The position numbers were made by a program, and so were the translations under genes. Below the pieces are notes generated by a model. The model was not told the DNA's origin. It ran no database searches and was given only the letters and a program-made list of their open reading frames with translations. Shown here one piece after another: positions 17,286-27,045 of a stretch of 64,000 bases of DNA. Source of the DNA: Acaricomes phytoseiuli DSM 14247 (GTDB taxonomy: Bacteria; Actinomycetota; Actinomycetes; Actinomycetales; Micrococcaceae). The number at the start of each line of letters is the position of its first letter. The stretch's first letter is position 1. Location of the stretch: positions 1-64,000 of the forward strand of contig NZ_AQXM01000054.1 in the NCBI RefSeq assembly GCF_000376245.1. The letters are read 5' to 3'.

Positions 17286-17375
17286 GGGGTAAGAAAAATT
17301 CGCGAACCAGCCAATCAGTTTATACGCAACATATATAAAAACCCATGTGTAGACTGTTTTAAAATTATTAATTCT

Positions 17376-17392
17376 TGCGACATGTTGTCGCA
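17376..17392. promoter_or_regulatory. Palindromic operator candidate upstream of the synthase
   Basis: TGCGACA-TGT-TGTCGCA is a perfect 7-bp inverted repeat with 3-base spacing in the AT-rich region, about 250 bases before the synthase start and about 90 bases upstream of the candidate -35. The size suits a dimeric HTH regulator. No cognate regulator is evident; the PadR dyad has a different sequence. Confidence 0.4.
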
Positions 17393-18233
17393 TGCCGGGA
17401 GTTCAGTGCTGCTATGCCGGCTCGTAGGCAGGGGGTGCCCAGTGCTAATAGATGAAAACGAATGATTTCTATGGCTCGTGTTACCGGATATTAATTCTTT
17501 GTTACGCGCAAGATGAATTTTTGGCACGGATTTCAGGCATGAGGGTGACCGCTTGGTAAACCTGTTGATAATCTCATTCTGTTTTTCGCTTTTACTAGAT
17601 TTTTTATTATCGAACAAGAACCGAGTGGTTAGCCTTGTGGATATTTCAGTGTTCGGAATTAGATGCCCGATGGTTGCTCCCTTGTTGAGGAGAGTGTTTA
17701 GGAGAGTTGAGGAGATCTGCGTGCGTGCTTCCAGGGGGCTGGCTCTCTGATCCTGAGTTGTCACAGATATCGGGGAAGTCATTTTTCTTCATATTTGTGA
17801 ACCCTGGTTGTGAATTGCGGCGAGGCGGAGCGGCTCCGCGCTCCGAGTTCATTGCTCGCCGCTGTTCGTCGCCAGTCTCTCCGATCTGTCGGAGTGCATA
17901 TCATTCTCACAGTAGCTCTCAGGCTGCTTTCTGAAACGCTGCGCAGGTGCCGGCGGCGTCGGGTCTTGCTGTTCTGCGGAGGTGCACCTGCGAAGACTTT
18001 TCAACAGGCCGCACGGCCCGGAATGGCGGGGGAGTCGGTTGGTTTTCACCCAGCCCTCGATATTCCGAGCCGGCTGCTCCGCGGCTCGAATGCAACCTGC
18101 TGGGGGTAGCTGTGACTGAAGGAGTCAGCGTTCATCACGGCCGTTATTGATTTGTTATCTGTATTCCTATCCCGTAGCCTCGCTGTAGTTGCTGAGGTAC
18201 GCCTCGGCCAAAACAGTCACCTCCTGTTCCTTT

Positions 18234-18287
18234 ACCGTCGGGGAGGTGGCATCCTCGCAATAGACTTGATCAGGAGCGGCCGACGGT
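18234..18287 (+). promoter_or_regulatory. Structured 5' leader of the Rpf-like gene
   Basis: ACCGTCGG (18234-18241) pairs perfectly with CCGACGGT (18280-18287), closing a 38-base loop about 50 bases before the start codon. A smaller GAGG/CCTC hairpin lies upstream near 18194. rpf genes of actinobacteria often follow a c-di-AMP (ydaO) riboswitch, but I do not find its conserved core here, so only 'structured leader' is claimed. Confidence 0.35.
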
Positions 18288-18292
18288 GCTGA

Positions 18293-18985
<693 letters not shown>

Positions 18986-19054
18986 TCCTTTGAAATAAAT
19001 AAGGTCATCGCGTGACTCCCCGGCCTGGGAATCACGAATTTCATGAGCTAGTCC

Positions 19055-19094
19055 AGCTTGGGCGGCGGAAGTGTGTGCTTCCGCCGCCCAAGCT
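19055..19094 (+). terminator. Hairpin terminator after the Rpf-like gene
   Basis: Perfect 17-bp stem (19055-19071 with 19078-19094; left arm AGCTTGGGCGGCGGAAG) and 6-base loop, 70 bases after the stop. The U-tract is poor but the stem is very stable. A weaker GTGAcTCCC/GGGAaTCAC hairpin precedes it. Confidence 0.75.
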
Positions 19095-19229
19095 GTATTC
19101 AGCCGAGGGCGTGCAGATCACGGTTTCAGGCTTGCCGGAAATGCTTCGGCCCTGTTGACTGGAACTTGACTATCGTTATTGCGACCAGCAGCTTGACCAG
19201 TAACTTCCGGTATCGAGAAAGGCCAAGAT

Positions 19230-19616
19230 ATGAGCAGCATTCCCGAGGAACTTTCCTACACCGCGGAGCATGAGTGGGTGGGCGCTCCTGACGAGCAAGG
19301 CGTAGTGCGCATCGGTATCACCGACTTCGCTCAGGACGCGCTGGGCGACGTGGTCTACGTCCAGGTGCCGGAAGCGGGTTCAGCTGTGCGGGCCGGTGAG
19401 GTCATCGGCGAGGTGGAGTCCACCAAGAGCGTCAGCGATATCTACGCACCGCTCGCCGGTGAAGTGGCCAGCCGCAACGAAACACTCGATGCCGAGCCGG
19501 GACTGGTCAACAGCGACCCCTATGGCGAGGGCTGGCTGCTCGAGGTTCGGCTCGAGGATATCTCCTCCCACGTTTCCCTGCTCAGCGCGGCTGAATACGA
19601 GCAGCAGGTAGGTTAG
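19230..19616 (+). CDS. gcvH: Glycine cleavage system H protein
   Basis: 128 aa, full length for the family. H protein carries the aminomethyl group of glycine on a lipoyl arm between the P, T and L proteins. The lipoyl-lysine is Lys66 in GEVESTKSVSDIYAPL, and the N-terminal YTAEHEWV is typical. No gcvT or gcvP is nearby. Instead the gene leads the gcvH-garA-MerR-BFN-MerR order, as in Mycobacterium tuberculosis (Rv1826-Rv1830). H protein may also supply lipoyl groups for 2-oxoacid dehydrogenases, which would fit the GarA neighbour; that link is inference. Confidence 0.95.
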   Translation: MSSIPEELSYTAEHEWVGAPDEQGVVRIGITDFAQDALGDVVYVQVPEAGSAVRAGEVIGEVESTKSVSDIYAPLAGEVASRNETLDAEPGLVNSDPYGEGWLLEVRLEDISSHVSLLSAAEYEQQVG

Positions 19617-19759
19617 GCTGGTATATCCCTGCACTAGCATCAGCAAAGTGTCAGGAAGTGCCCGGGAAGTCATCAGTAAATTTCTTGGTCACCAAGAGTT
19701 TGTAGCAGGGTGCACGATGAGAAAAGTCTGGGTTGAATCCCTGCAAGGAGGAAGAAGAG

Positions 19760-20266
19760 ATGGTCAGCAGCGATCATAGCGCTGAGACCCGGTCGGATCC
19801 GCAGCTGCAGCAGAACGGGGCCGGCGGCGTCACGAGTGACACGGGTGCCGTTTCGCAGATCGGTTCTGACGAGATGTCCACCTCGATCCATTTCCCCAGC
19901 CAAGATGCGGCTCTGCCGTACCATCTCAGTGCGGAAGAGCTGGCCGCAGTGGAGGCTTTGCCTGCGGGCTCGGCTCTGCTCATCGCCCATAGCGGGCCCA
20001 ATCAGGGCGCGCGTTTCCTGCTCGACTCCGAGACGAGCCTAGCGGGGCGGCACCCGGATGCTGATGTATTCCTGGACGATGTCACGGTGTCGCGCAGGCA
20101 CGTGGAATTTCGGCGTGGAGAAGAGGGCTTCCGGGTCGTTGATTCCGGCAGTCTCAACGGCACGTACGTCAACGGTGATCGCGTTGATTCAGTGCTGCTG
20201 CGCCATGGCAGTGAAGTGCAGATCGGCAAATTCCGCCTGACGTACTACCAGAGCCCGGCGGCTTAA
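19760..20266 (+). CDS. garA: GarA/OdhI-type FHA regulator
   Basis: 168 aa from ATG 19760, which follows GGAGG by 8 bases (an upstream ATG at 19733 lacks this). In other actinobacteria GarA/OdhI binds and inhibits 2-oxoglutarate dehydrogenase and tunes glutamate metabolism until PknB/PknG phosphorylates an N-terminal ETTS motif. The FHA domain (about 75-160) keeps the phosphothreonine pocket: GRHPDADV, SRRHVEF, GSLNGTYVNG. The expected N-terminal switch appears as MSTSIHF around residues 39-45, so the usual Thr-Thr is Ser40-Thr41. The kinase at 36-38 kb is a candidate partner. Confidence 0.85.
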   Translation: MVSSDHSAETRSDPQLQQNGAGGVTSDTGAVSQIGSDEMSTSIHFPSQDAALPYHLSAEELAAVEALPAGSALLIAHSGPNQGARFLLDSETSLAGRHPDADVFLDDVTVSRRHVEFRRGEEGFRVVDSGSLNGTYVNGDRVDSVLLRHGSEVQIGKFRLTYYQSPAA

Positions 20267-20273
20267 GGCTGTT

Positions 20274-21026
20274 ATGCCAGTGCAGCGCGCGCGCCGAGGG
20301 TATGAGGTCAGGCAGCACGGCCGATCGGTGGTCTACAATATCGGTGACGTTCTGGCCCAGCTCACTGAAGAATTCCCTGCGGTGACCGCTTCGAAGCTTC
20401 GCTTCTACGAAGAAAAAGGTCTTGTGACCCCACAGCGCACTGCGGCTGGCTATCGGCAATTCGACGATGCCGATATCGAACGACTCCGATTTGTCTTGGC
20501 TCTGCAGCGCGATCACTTCCTGCCCCTGAAAGTTATCCGGGAGTATCTGGAGGCCATCGATCGTGGCGAGGGGCCGCAGCAGCTGCCGCCGGGTGTGAGC
20601 GCCGCGATTGCGCCACGCCCCGTGGATGCTTCGCATACTGCGGAACGGGCAGCTCGTTCGCGTCGGCTCAGTGCCGAGCAGCTGCGCACCGAGTCCGGTG
20701 CCAGTAAAGAGCTTTTCGAGTCCCTGATGAGTTACGGGCTGATCGCAGACCAGGGCGAGGACTCTTTCGATGAGCATGCCCTGCACGTTGCGAAGGCGTG
20801 TGTTGCGCTGGCTGCTCACGGTATCGAGGCCCGGCACCTGCGGCCTTTCCAGGCGGCGGCGGAGCGCGAGTTCGGATTGATCGAGCGGGTGGTCTCGCCG
20901 GAACTCTCCCGGCGGGACGGTTCTTCCAAAGCGCGGGCGGCCGAGTCTGCTCGCGAAATCGGGGAGCTGTGCCTCGGCCTGCATGCGGCTCTCGTCCAAG
21001 GGCACATCGCCGCACTGGACCACTGA
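20274..21026 (+). CDS. MerR-family regulator (Rv1828-like)
   Basis: 250 aa, seven bases after garA. The MerR winged helix is at about 22-95 (YNIGDVLAQLTEEFPAVTASKLRFYEEKGLV, then GYRQFDDADIERLRFVLALQ). The C-terminal half is a larger helical domain rather than a metal- or drug-binding tail, as in mycobacterial Rv1828. No Cys metal site is seen. It is the first of two MerR proteins flanking the nuclease gene, an arrangement conserved across actinobacteria. Confidence 0.85.
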   Translation: MPVQRARRGYEVRQHGRSVVYNIGDVLAQLTEEFPAVTASKLRFYEEKGLVTPQRTAAGYRQFDDADIERLRFVLALQRDHFLPLKVIREYLEAIDRGEGPQQLPPGVSAAIAPRPVDASHTAERAARSRRLSAEQLRTESGASKELFESLMSYGLIADQGEDSFDEHALHVAKACVALAAHGIEARHLRPFQAAAEREFGLIERVVSPELSRRDGSSKARAAESAREIGELCLGLHAALVQGHIAALDH

Positions 21027-21139
21027 CCGGGCTGGTGGCTCTCCTGTGTCTCAGGAAGGCATCTGGGAGCCGCAGGGCATCAGTATCAGCACCGCAGAAT
21101 ATTTAGAGTCAGCGGATCATAACAGGGGCGGAGGTCGCA

Positions 21140-21622
21140 ATGATCGAGATGGAACTAGTCGGGGTCCGGATCGAAATGCCCTCTTCGCAGCCGCTCGTAC
21201 TGCTCAAGGAATTGCGGGGCGGCCGCCATCTGCCGATCTGGATCGGCACACCGGAGGCCAGCGCTATCGCAATTGCTCAACAGGGCGTAATCCCGCCTAG
21301 GCCGCTCACGCATGACCTCTTCTATCAGACCCTGCAAGCCCTGGGTCGATCGATCTCCCGGATCATCATCTCCGCGATCGAGGATGCGGTGTTTTACGCC
21401 CAGATAGTCCTGGACAACGGGGTCACCGTGAACTCCCGCGCGTCGGACGCACTGGCCTTGGCGCAACGCGGCGGCAGTTCGATCTGGTGTGAGGACGCCG
21501 TGATCGAAGAAGCCGGTGTGGTGATCAGCGAGGCGGGAGAGAGCGCGGAGGAAGAAGAGCAGCAGATGCAGGATTTCAGGGCTTTTCTGGATGAAGTCGA
21601 GCCCGAAGACTTCGAGAAGTGA
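21140..21622 (+). CDS. Bifunctional nuclease (BFN/DUF151) domain protein
   Basis: 160 aa with GGAGG ahead of ATG 21140. It has the BFN signature (VGVRIEMPSSQPLVLLKE, GRHLPIWIGTPEASAIA, then TVNSRASDALALAQR) and an acidic C-terminal tail. The plant founder of the family has DNase and RNase activity; the bacterial role is unproven. Its position (Rv1829 in M. tuberculosis) between two MerR genes is conserved, suggesting shared function with them. Confidence 0.9.
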   Translation: MIEMELVGVRIEMPSSQPLVLLKELRGGRHLPIWIGTPEASAIAIAQQGVIPPRPLTHDLFYQTLQALGRSISRIIISAIEDAVFYAQIVLDNGVTVNSRASDALALAQRGGSSIWCEDAVIEEAGVVISEAGESAEEEEQQMQDFRAFLDEVEPEDFEK

Positions 21623-21641
21623 GAGCCTGCTGGCTGGAATT

Positions 21642-21658
21642 ACCTTCAAGTAGAAGGT
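21642..21658. promoter_or_regulatory. Dyad ACCTTC-N5-GAAGGT upstream of the second MerR gene
   Basis: A perfect 6-bp inverted repeat with 5-base spacer, about 40 bases upstream of the -35 box. It matches the core of the larger palindrome in front of ftsZ in 15 of 17 positions. Binding by one of the two adjacent MerR proteins is inference. Confidence 0.5.
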
Positions 21659-21697
21659 GAAACTTTCGACACGCCGAAGCTTTCGTGGCCCGCCTCT

Positions 21698-21726
21698 TTG
21701 ACCTTGGACCTTTGCGGTTCTAACGT
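21698..21726 (+). promoter_or_regulatory. Promoter of the second MerR gene
   Basis: TTGACC (21698-21703), a 17-base spacer, and TAACGT (21721-21726), about 145 bases before the start codon. It is the best sigma70-like (SigA) match in this part of the window. Confidence 0.6.
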
Positions 21727-21872
21727 CGAATCAGACAGTTCCCATTGCATGTCCTGGCGAACCGCGTCACACTAGAAGCACCGGAAATGCTTTTTCTTCC
21801 GTTGCGTCCCGGTGGTCATGCGGCCTCGGTTTGGCAGCACTTCCCCAGGGAGCTTTGATAAGGAGGGTCTAC

Positions 21873-22460
21873 GTGAGTCTGAAAAGCGAAGCCGGCGAGC
21901 TCGAAGATGCCGCCAGCCGGAGCGCCATCTCAGGTGCCCAGGGTTTGCTTTTCTCTGAAGACCTTCCCGTGCTTGATGATGACGCAGGCTACCGGGGCCC
22001 GACTGCTTGTAAAGCTGCTGGTATCACCTACCGGCAGCTCGACTACTGGGCGCGGACGGGGCTGGTCGAGCCCACAGTGCGCGGCGCTGCTGGTTCCGGA
22101 TCGCAGCGTCTTTACGGCTTCCGCGACATCCTGGTGCTCAAGGTCGTCAAGCGGTTGCTGGACACCGGAGTCTCCTTGCAGCAGATCCGCTCCGCCGTGG
22201 AGCATCTCCGCGAACGCGGGGTCGACGATCTTGCGCAGATCACGCTCATGAGCGACGGAGCCTCGGTTTACGAATGCACGTCAGCCGATGAGGTGATCGA
22301 TCTCGTCCAAGGCGGCCAGGGCGTCTTCGGCATCGCAGTAGGAAAAGTCTGGCGAGAGATCGAAACCAACCTTTCCGAACTGCCGAGCGAGCAGGCCTCG
22401 GATCAGAGCTTCCCCGATGACGAACTCAGCAAGCGCCGCGCAGCCCGGAACATCTCCTGA
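21873..22460 (+). CDS. MerR-family regulator (Rv1830/ResR-like)
   Basis: 195 aa from GTG 21873, placed by AAGGAGG 5-11 bases upstream; an earlier in-frame start at 21831 has none. The winged helix is at about 38-105 (GPTACKAAGITYRQLDYWARTGLV, SQRLYGFRDILVLKVVKRLL), followed by a helical dimerisation region. By position it corresponds to M. tuberculosis Rv1830 (ResR/McdR), reported to influence growth and division genes. It has its own promoter and an upstream dyad shared with ftsZ, which fits a growth-control role here (inference). Confidence 0.88.
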   Translation: MSLKSEAGELEDAASRSAISGAQGLLFSEDLPVLDDDAGYRGPTACKAAGITYRQLDYWARTGLVEPTVRGAAGSGSQRLYGFRDILVLKVVKRLLDTGVSLQQIRSAVEHLRERGVDDLAQITLMSDGASVYECTSADEVIDLVQGGQGVFGIAVGKVWREIETNLSELPSEQASDQSFPDDELSKRRAARNIS

Positions 22461-22468
22461 TATCCCTA

Positions 22469-22492
22469 CCCAGTGCCCCTAGGGCTGCTGGG
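22469..22492. terminator. Weak hairpin between convergent genes
   Basis: CCCAG/CTGGG arms enclose a second CCC/GGG pair, between the MerR stop and the ParA-like stop. No U-tract on either strand; it may serve both genes. Confidence 0.35.
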
Positions 22493-22500
22493 GACGGAGG

Positions 22501-23313
22501 CTAACGGCCTTCCGCGAGGATCTGTTGCAGTAGCGCGTCGAAATCCGCAGCTGCGGCTTGCGCGGTCTCACCGGGCCACTGGTGCACCGAACGTGCTGCC
22601 CCTTGGATCTGCTGCCAATTCGCCCGTTCCGGCAGGGTAGGCGTCAAGAGCAGGGAACCGAACATCGACGACATCTCTTCCAAGCGGTAATCGTGTTCCG
22701 CGGAACCGTTTCGCACCCGGTTTGCAACCACGCCCACCGGGCTCAACTCAGGAGCTATCTCTTGGCGGAAGAGTTCTATGGCGCGCAGGGTCCGCTCGGT
22801 TCCAGCGATGGAGAATAAACCCGGCTCAGCAACCAGGAGCACGTGCTCAGAAGCCATCCAGGCCATTCTGGTGAGACCGTTGAGCGACGGCGGGCAATCG
22901 ATGAGGACCAGCTCATAGGGCGCGGTCTCCGAGGCGTCGAGGCCGGAAAGTACGGTAGTGAGCCTGCGGAGATTACGACGACTCAGATCCGGTCGATCGA
23001 AGATCCCGGAATAGGCTGAACCGCTGGCGACATCCAGCACCGCGGGTTCCTTCCGCTGCTGCGAGGCTTGCCCTACCCAGGCCGATGCTGTGACATGGTC
23101 GGCCAGACGTGCACGGCGAGGTGATTCGAGCATTCTGCCGATGTCCTGATGCTTGCCGGTATGGACGCCTAAGCCAGTTGTCGCATCAGCATGCGGGTCC
23201 AAGTCCACGACGAGAGTCGGCACCCCCGCAGCCAAGGCTGCAGATGCCAGGCCTAGGGTCACAGAAGTTTTACCGACGCCGCCCTTGAGCGAGCTGATAC
23301 TCACAACCTGCAC
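22501..23313 (-). CDS. ParA-like ATPase
   Basis: 270 aa from a GTG at 23313, giving VQVVSISSLKGGVGKTS directly at the N-terminus as usual for ParA; the frame is open further upstream but that extension shows no homology. The deviant Walker A is KGGVGKTS, the Walker A' region VVDLDPHADATTGLG, and Walker B LVLIDCPPSL. It belongs to the orphan ParA/Soj group: no ParB partner or parS-like cluster is seen. It is divergent from pyruvate carboxylase. Partitioning or positioning of an unknown cargo is likely. Confidence 0.8.
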   Translation of the reverse strand: MQVVSISSLKGGVGKTSVTLGLASAALAAGVPTLVVDLDPHADATTGLGVHTGKHQDIGRMLESPRRARLADHVTASAWVGQASQQRKEPAVLDVASGSAYSGIFDRPDLSRRNLRRLTTVLSGLDASETAPYELVLIDCPPSLNGLTRMAWMASEHVLLVAEPGLFSIAGTERTLRAIELFRQEIAPELSPVGVVANRVRNGSAEHDYRLEEMSSMFGSLLLTPTLPERANWQQIQGAARSVHQWPGETAQAAAADFDALLQQILAEGR

Positions 23314-23509
23314 GTAGATCCCAACCGATCGATTCTGGTCTGTCTTGAGCCGCCACGGCATCCGGTGGACACCTAATCGCGGCTCCCGGACTCCACCATC
23401 ATAGGCGTAGCCGGGGGTTGAGGCTCGTATTTCTGCTGTTTCTGCTATTTCTACGGGTGACCCGATAAGCTGGCTCCGCAGCGCAGATGCGCTGAGGACG
23501 GGGAGGCAG

Positions 23510-26500
23510 ATGTTTTCCAAGATTCTGGTGGCCAACCGGGGTGAGATCGCGATCAGGGCTTTTCGCGCCGGCTACGAACTCGGTGCTCACACTGTTGCGG
23601 TCTTCTCTTATGAAGACCGCAACTCGATTCACCGGCAGAAGGCCGATGAAGCCTATCTGATCGGAGAAGAAGGCTGCCCTGTCCGGGCGTATCTGGACAT
23701 TCCGGAGATCATCAGGGTCGCCAAAGAAGCCGGAGCCGATGCGATCTACCCGGGGTATGGATTCCTCTCCGAGAACCCGGAGCTGGCGCGGGCCTCAGCT
23801 GAAGCTGGGATCTCCTTCGTCGGGCCGCCCGCGGATGTCCTGGAATTAGCTGGCAACAAAGTCTCCGCGCTCCGGGCTGCGAAGCAAGCCGGTGTGCCGA
23901 CCCTGAAATCCTCAGAGCCGTCCCAGGACCTGGACTACCTGGTGTCCGCCGCGGACGAGATCGGCTTTCCGGTATTCGCCAAGGCCGTCGCAGGCGGTGG
24001 TGGCCGCGGCATGCGGCGTGTTGAGGTCAGGGAAGAGCTGCCGGAGGCGCTGGAAGCGGCGATGCGCGAAGCGGATGCCGCCTTCGGGGACCCCACGATG
24101 TTCATCGAACAAGCGGTACTGCGCCCGAGGCATATCGAAGTGCAGATCCTGGCGGACGCCGAAGGCAATATCATTCACCTCTTCGAACGCGACTGTTCTT
24201 TGCAGAGGCGGCACCAGAAGGTCATCGAGATCGCCCCGGCGCCAGAGCTCGATGACAGCATTCGGCAGGCGCTGCACCGGGATGCGGTGGCTTTCGCCAA
24301 GGCGCTGGGCTATGTCAACGCCGGCACCGTGGAGTTCCTGGTCGATACCGCAGGGGAGCGGGCCGGTCAGCACGTCTTCATCGAGATGAACCCACGGATC
24401 CAGGTGGAGCATACGGTCACTGAAGAGATCACTGATGTGGACCTCGTCCAGGCGCAGCTGCGCATCGCCGCCGGCGCTACCTTGCCCGAACTCGGTCTGA
24501 GTCAGGAGACAGTGACGGTCAAGGGGGCTGCGTTGCAGTGCCGGATCACCACCGAGGACCCTGCCAACGGCTTCCGGCCCGACGTCGGCAAGATTACCGG
24601 CTACCGTTCGGCAGGCGGTGCAGGCGTCCGGCTGGACGGCGGCACGGTCTACCCCGGGGCTGAGATCAGCCCGCATTTCGACTCGATGCTGGTCAAGCTC
24701 ATTTGCCGTGGTCGAGACTACCCGGCAGCGGTGGCGAGAGCCCGCCGGGCTCTCGCCGAGTTCCGAATCCGCGGAGTCGCCACGAATATCCCCTTCTTGC
24801 AGGCCGTGCTCGATGACCCGGCGTTCTTCGCAGGGGATGTCGCCACGGACTTCATCGAAAAGCGTCCCGAGCTGCTGCGCGCCAGAGGTTCTGCGGACCG
24901 GGGCACTAAGCTGCTGAGCTGGTTGGCCGATGTCACCGTCAACAAACCGCACGGCGAACCGGTTGCTCATGCCAATCCCGCGCTCAAGCTTCCCAGCGCC
25001 GAGGAACTGGCTCAGATCGAGGTCCCGGAGGGTTCGCGGCAGTTGCTGCGGGCATTGGGGCCGGAAGGCTTTGCCCGCTGGCTGCGTGAGCAGGAGGCAC
25101 TTCAGGTCACGGATACGACCTTCCGAGACGCCCATCAGTCCCTTCTGGCTACCCGGGTTCGTACCCGGGATCTCGTGGCGGCCGCTCCCGCGGTCGCTGC
25201 GCTGACGCCGCAACTGCTCTCGGTGGAGGCCTGGGGCGGGGCGACCTATGATGTCGCCTTGCGGTTCTTGGGCGAGGATCCCTGGGAGCGGCTCGTCGCC
25301 CTGCGCGAGGCGCTACCGAATATCTGCCTGCAGATGCTGCTGCGCGGCCGCAATACCGTGGGGTACACGCCGTACCCGGAAGAAGTCACGGAAGCATTCG
25401 TCCGAGAGGCAGCTAGCAGCGGCATCGATATTTTCCGGATCTTCGATGCGCTCAACGACGTCAGTCAGATGGAACCGGCGATTCGCGCTGTCCGCGAGAC
25501 TGGGACCGCGGTTGCGGAGGTGGCCCTGTGCTACACCGCCGATATGCTGGACCCCGCCGAAGAGCTTTACACCCTCGACTACTACCTCGAGCTGGCCCAG
25601 CGCATCGTCGATGCCGGGGCGCATATCCTGGCGATCAAGGACATGGCAGGGCTGCTGCGGCCCGCCGCCGCAGCGAAACTGGTCAGCGCGCTCCGCGAAC
25701 GTTTCGACCTTCCGGTGCACCTGCATACTCACGACACCGCAGGCGGTCAGCTGGCGACGCTCTTAGCCGCTGCCGACGCCGTCGATGTCGCTTCATCCGC
25801 TCTCGCCGGCACCACGAGCCAGCCCTCGGCCTCGGCGCTGGTCGCGGCGCTGGCGCACACTCCCCGGGATACCGGGATCTCCCCTCACGGCAGTCGGGGC
25901 CCTGGAGCCCTATTGGGAAGCCGTGCGGCGCGTCTACGCCCCGTTCGAGTCGGGGCTGCCCGGCCCCACCGGCCGGGTTTACCAGCACGAGATTCCCGGC
26001 GGTCAGCTATCCAATCTGCGTCAGCAGGCTATCGCGCTTGGTCTCGGCGAGCGCTTCGAGGCCATCGAGGACATGTATACGGCTGCCGATCGCATCCTTG
26101 GGCGTCTGGTGAAAGTGACCCCGTCCTCAAAAGTAGTCGGTGATCTCGCTCTGCACCTGGTGGGGCTTACGGCAGATCCGGAAGACTTCGAGCGGAACCC
26201 GCAGAAATACGACATCCCGGATTCGGTGATCGGTTTCCTCTCTGGAGAGCTAGGGGAGCCTCCCGGGGGATGGCCGGAGCCGTTCCGCAGCAAGGCCCTC
26301 GAAGGCCGCGAGGTCAAAGTCCGGGAAGCGGAGCTCAGCGCGGAGGACCGAGCAGGCCTCGACGGGAGCTCCCAGGAACGCCGGGCGACGCTCAACCGGC
26401 TGCTCTTCCCCGGGCCGGCCGAGGAATTCGCCAAAGTACGGGAGCGACACGGCGATATCTCAGTGCTGGACACCCGGGACTACCTCTTCGGGCTGCAGCG

Positions 26501-26909
26501 CGGCCACGAGCACATCATTCTTTTGGGTAAGGGAGTGCGGCTGATTGCCTCGCTCGAGGCGATCTCGGAAGCCAATGAACGCGGTATGCGTACCGTCATG
26601 TGCACGCTCAACGGCCAGTCGCGTCCGGTGAGTGTGCGGGATCGCAGCATTGAATCCCAGGTCAAGACCGCGGAAAAAGCGGATCCGGTGGCAGCCGGCC
26701 AGATCGCCGCGCCTTTCGCGGGCGCAGTGACCCTGGCTGTGGAGGCAGGCGCTCAGGTGAGCGCAGGGCAGACCGTCGCCACGATCGAAGCGATAAAGAT
26801 GGAAGCGTCGATCACTACTCCGGTCTCCGGTGCGGTCCGTCGCACCGCCATCGGGGCCGTCGAGCAAGTTCAGGGCGGCGACTTGCTGCTGGTGGTGGAA
26901 GACGGGTGA
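23510..26909 (+). pseudogene. pyc: Pyruvate carboxylase with one apparent frameshift
   Basis: Biotin enzyme making oxaloacetate from pyruvate, bicarbonate and ATP. Removing one base gives 1132 aa, the normal size. Biotin carboxylase is at about 1-450 (KILVANRGEIAIRAFRA, AGGGGRGMR, FIEMNPRIQVEHTVTEE). The carboxyltransferase barrel (about 530-800) starts at QVTDTTFRDAHQSLLAT. The C-terminal biotinyl domain has biotin-Lys in EAIKMEASI. The break is in CCCC at 25881-25884: the first frame leaves homology at GISPHGSRG, while the next resumes as LTAVGALEPYWEAVRRVY. A broken anaplerotic enzyme would be costly, so a sequence error is quite possible. GGAGG lies only 3 bases before ATG 23510. Confidence 0.9.
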
Positions 26910-27045
26910 TCCTCTGGCTGCTCAGCGGCCCTAGGCATCGATCGCCCGGATAACGTAAGCTATGGTGTTTGCTGTTTGACGCTGGAAGCTCTTCCGCGTC
27001 GCTTGTATGGGCTGGCCGGGAGCGCCAGGAGGGAGAAAGAGCGCT

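Noticed and set aside
17315-17782. Open frame of about 155 codons on the minus strand in the AT-rich gap
   Set aside because: No domain, no ribosome-binding site, composition like the non-coding surroundings, and stop-free length is not unusual for both-strand frames there.
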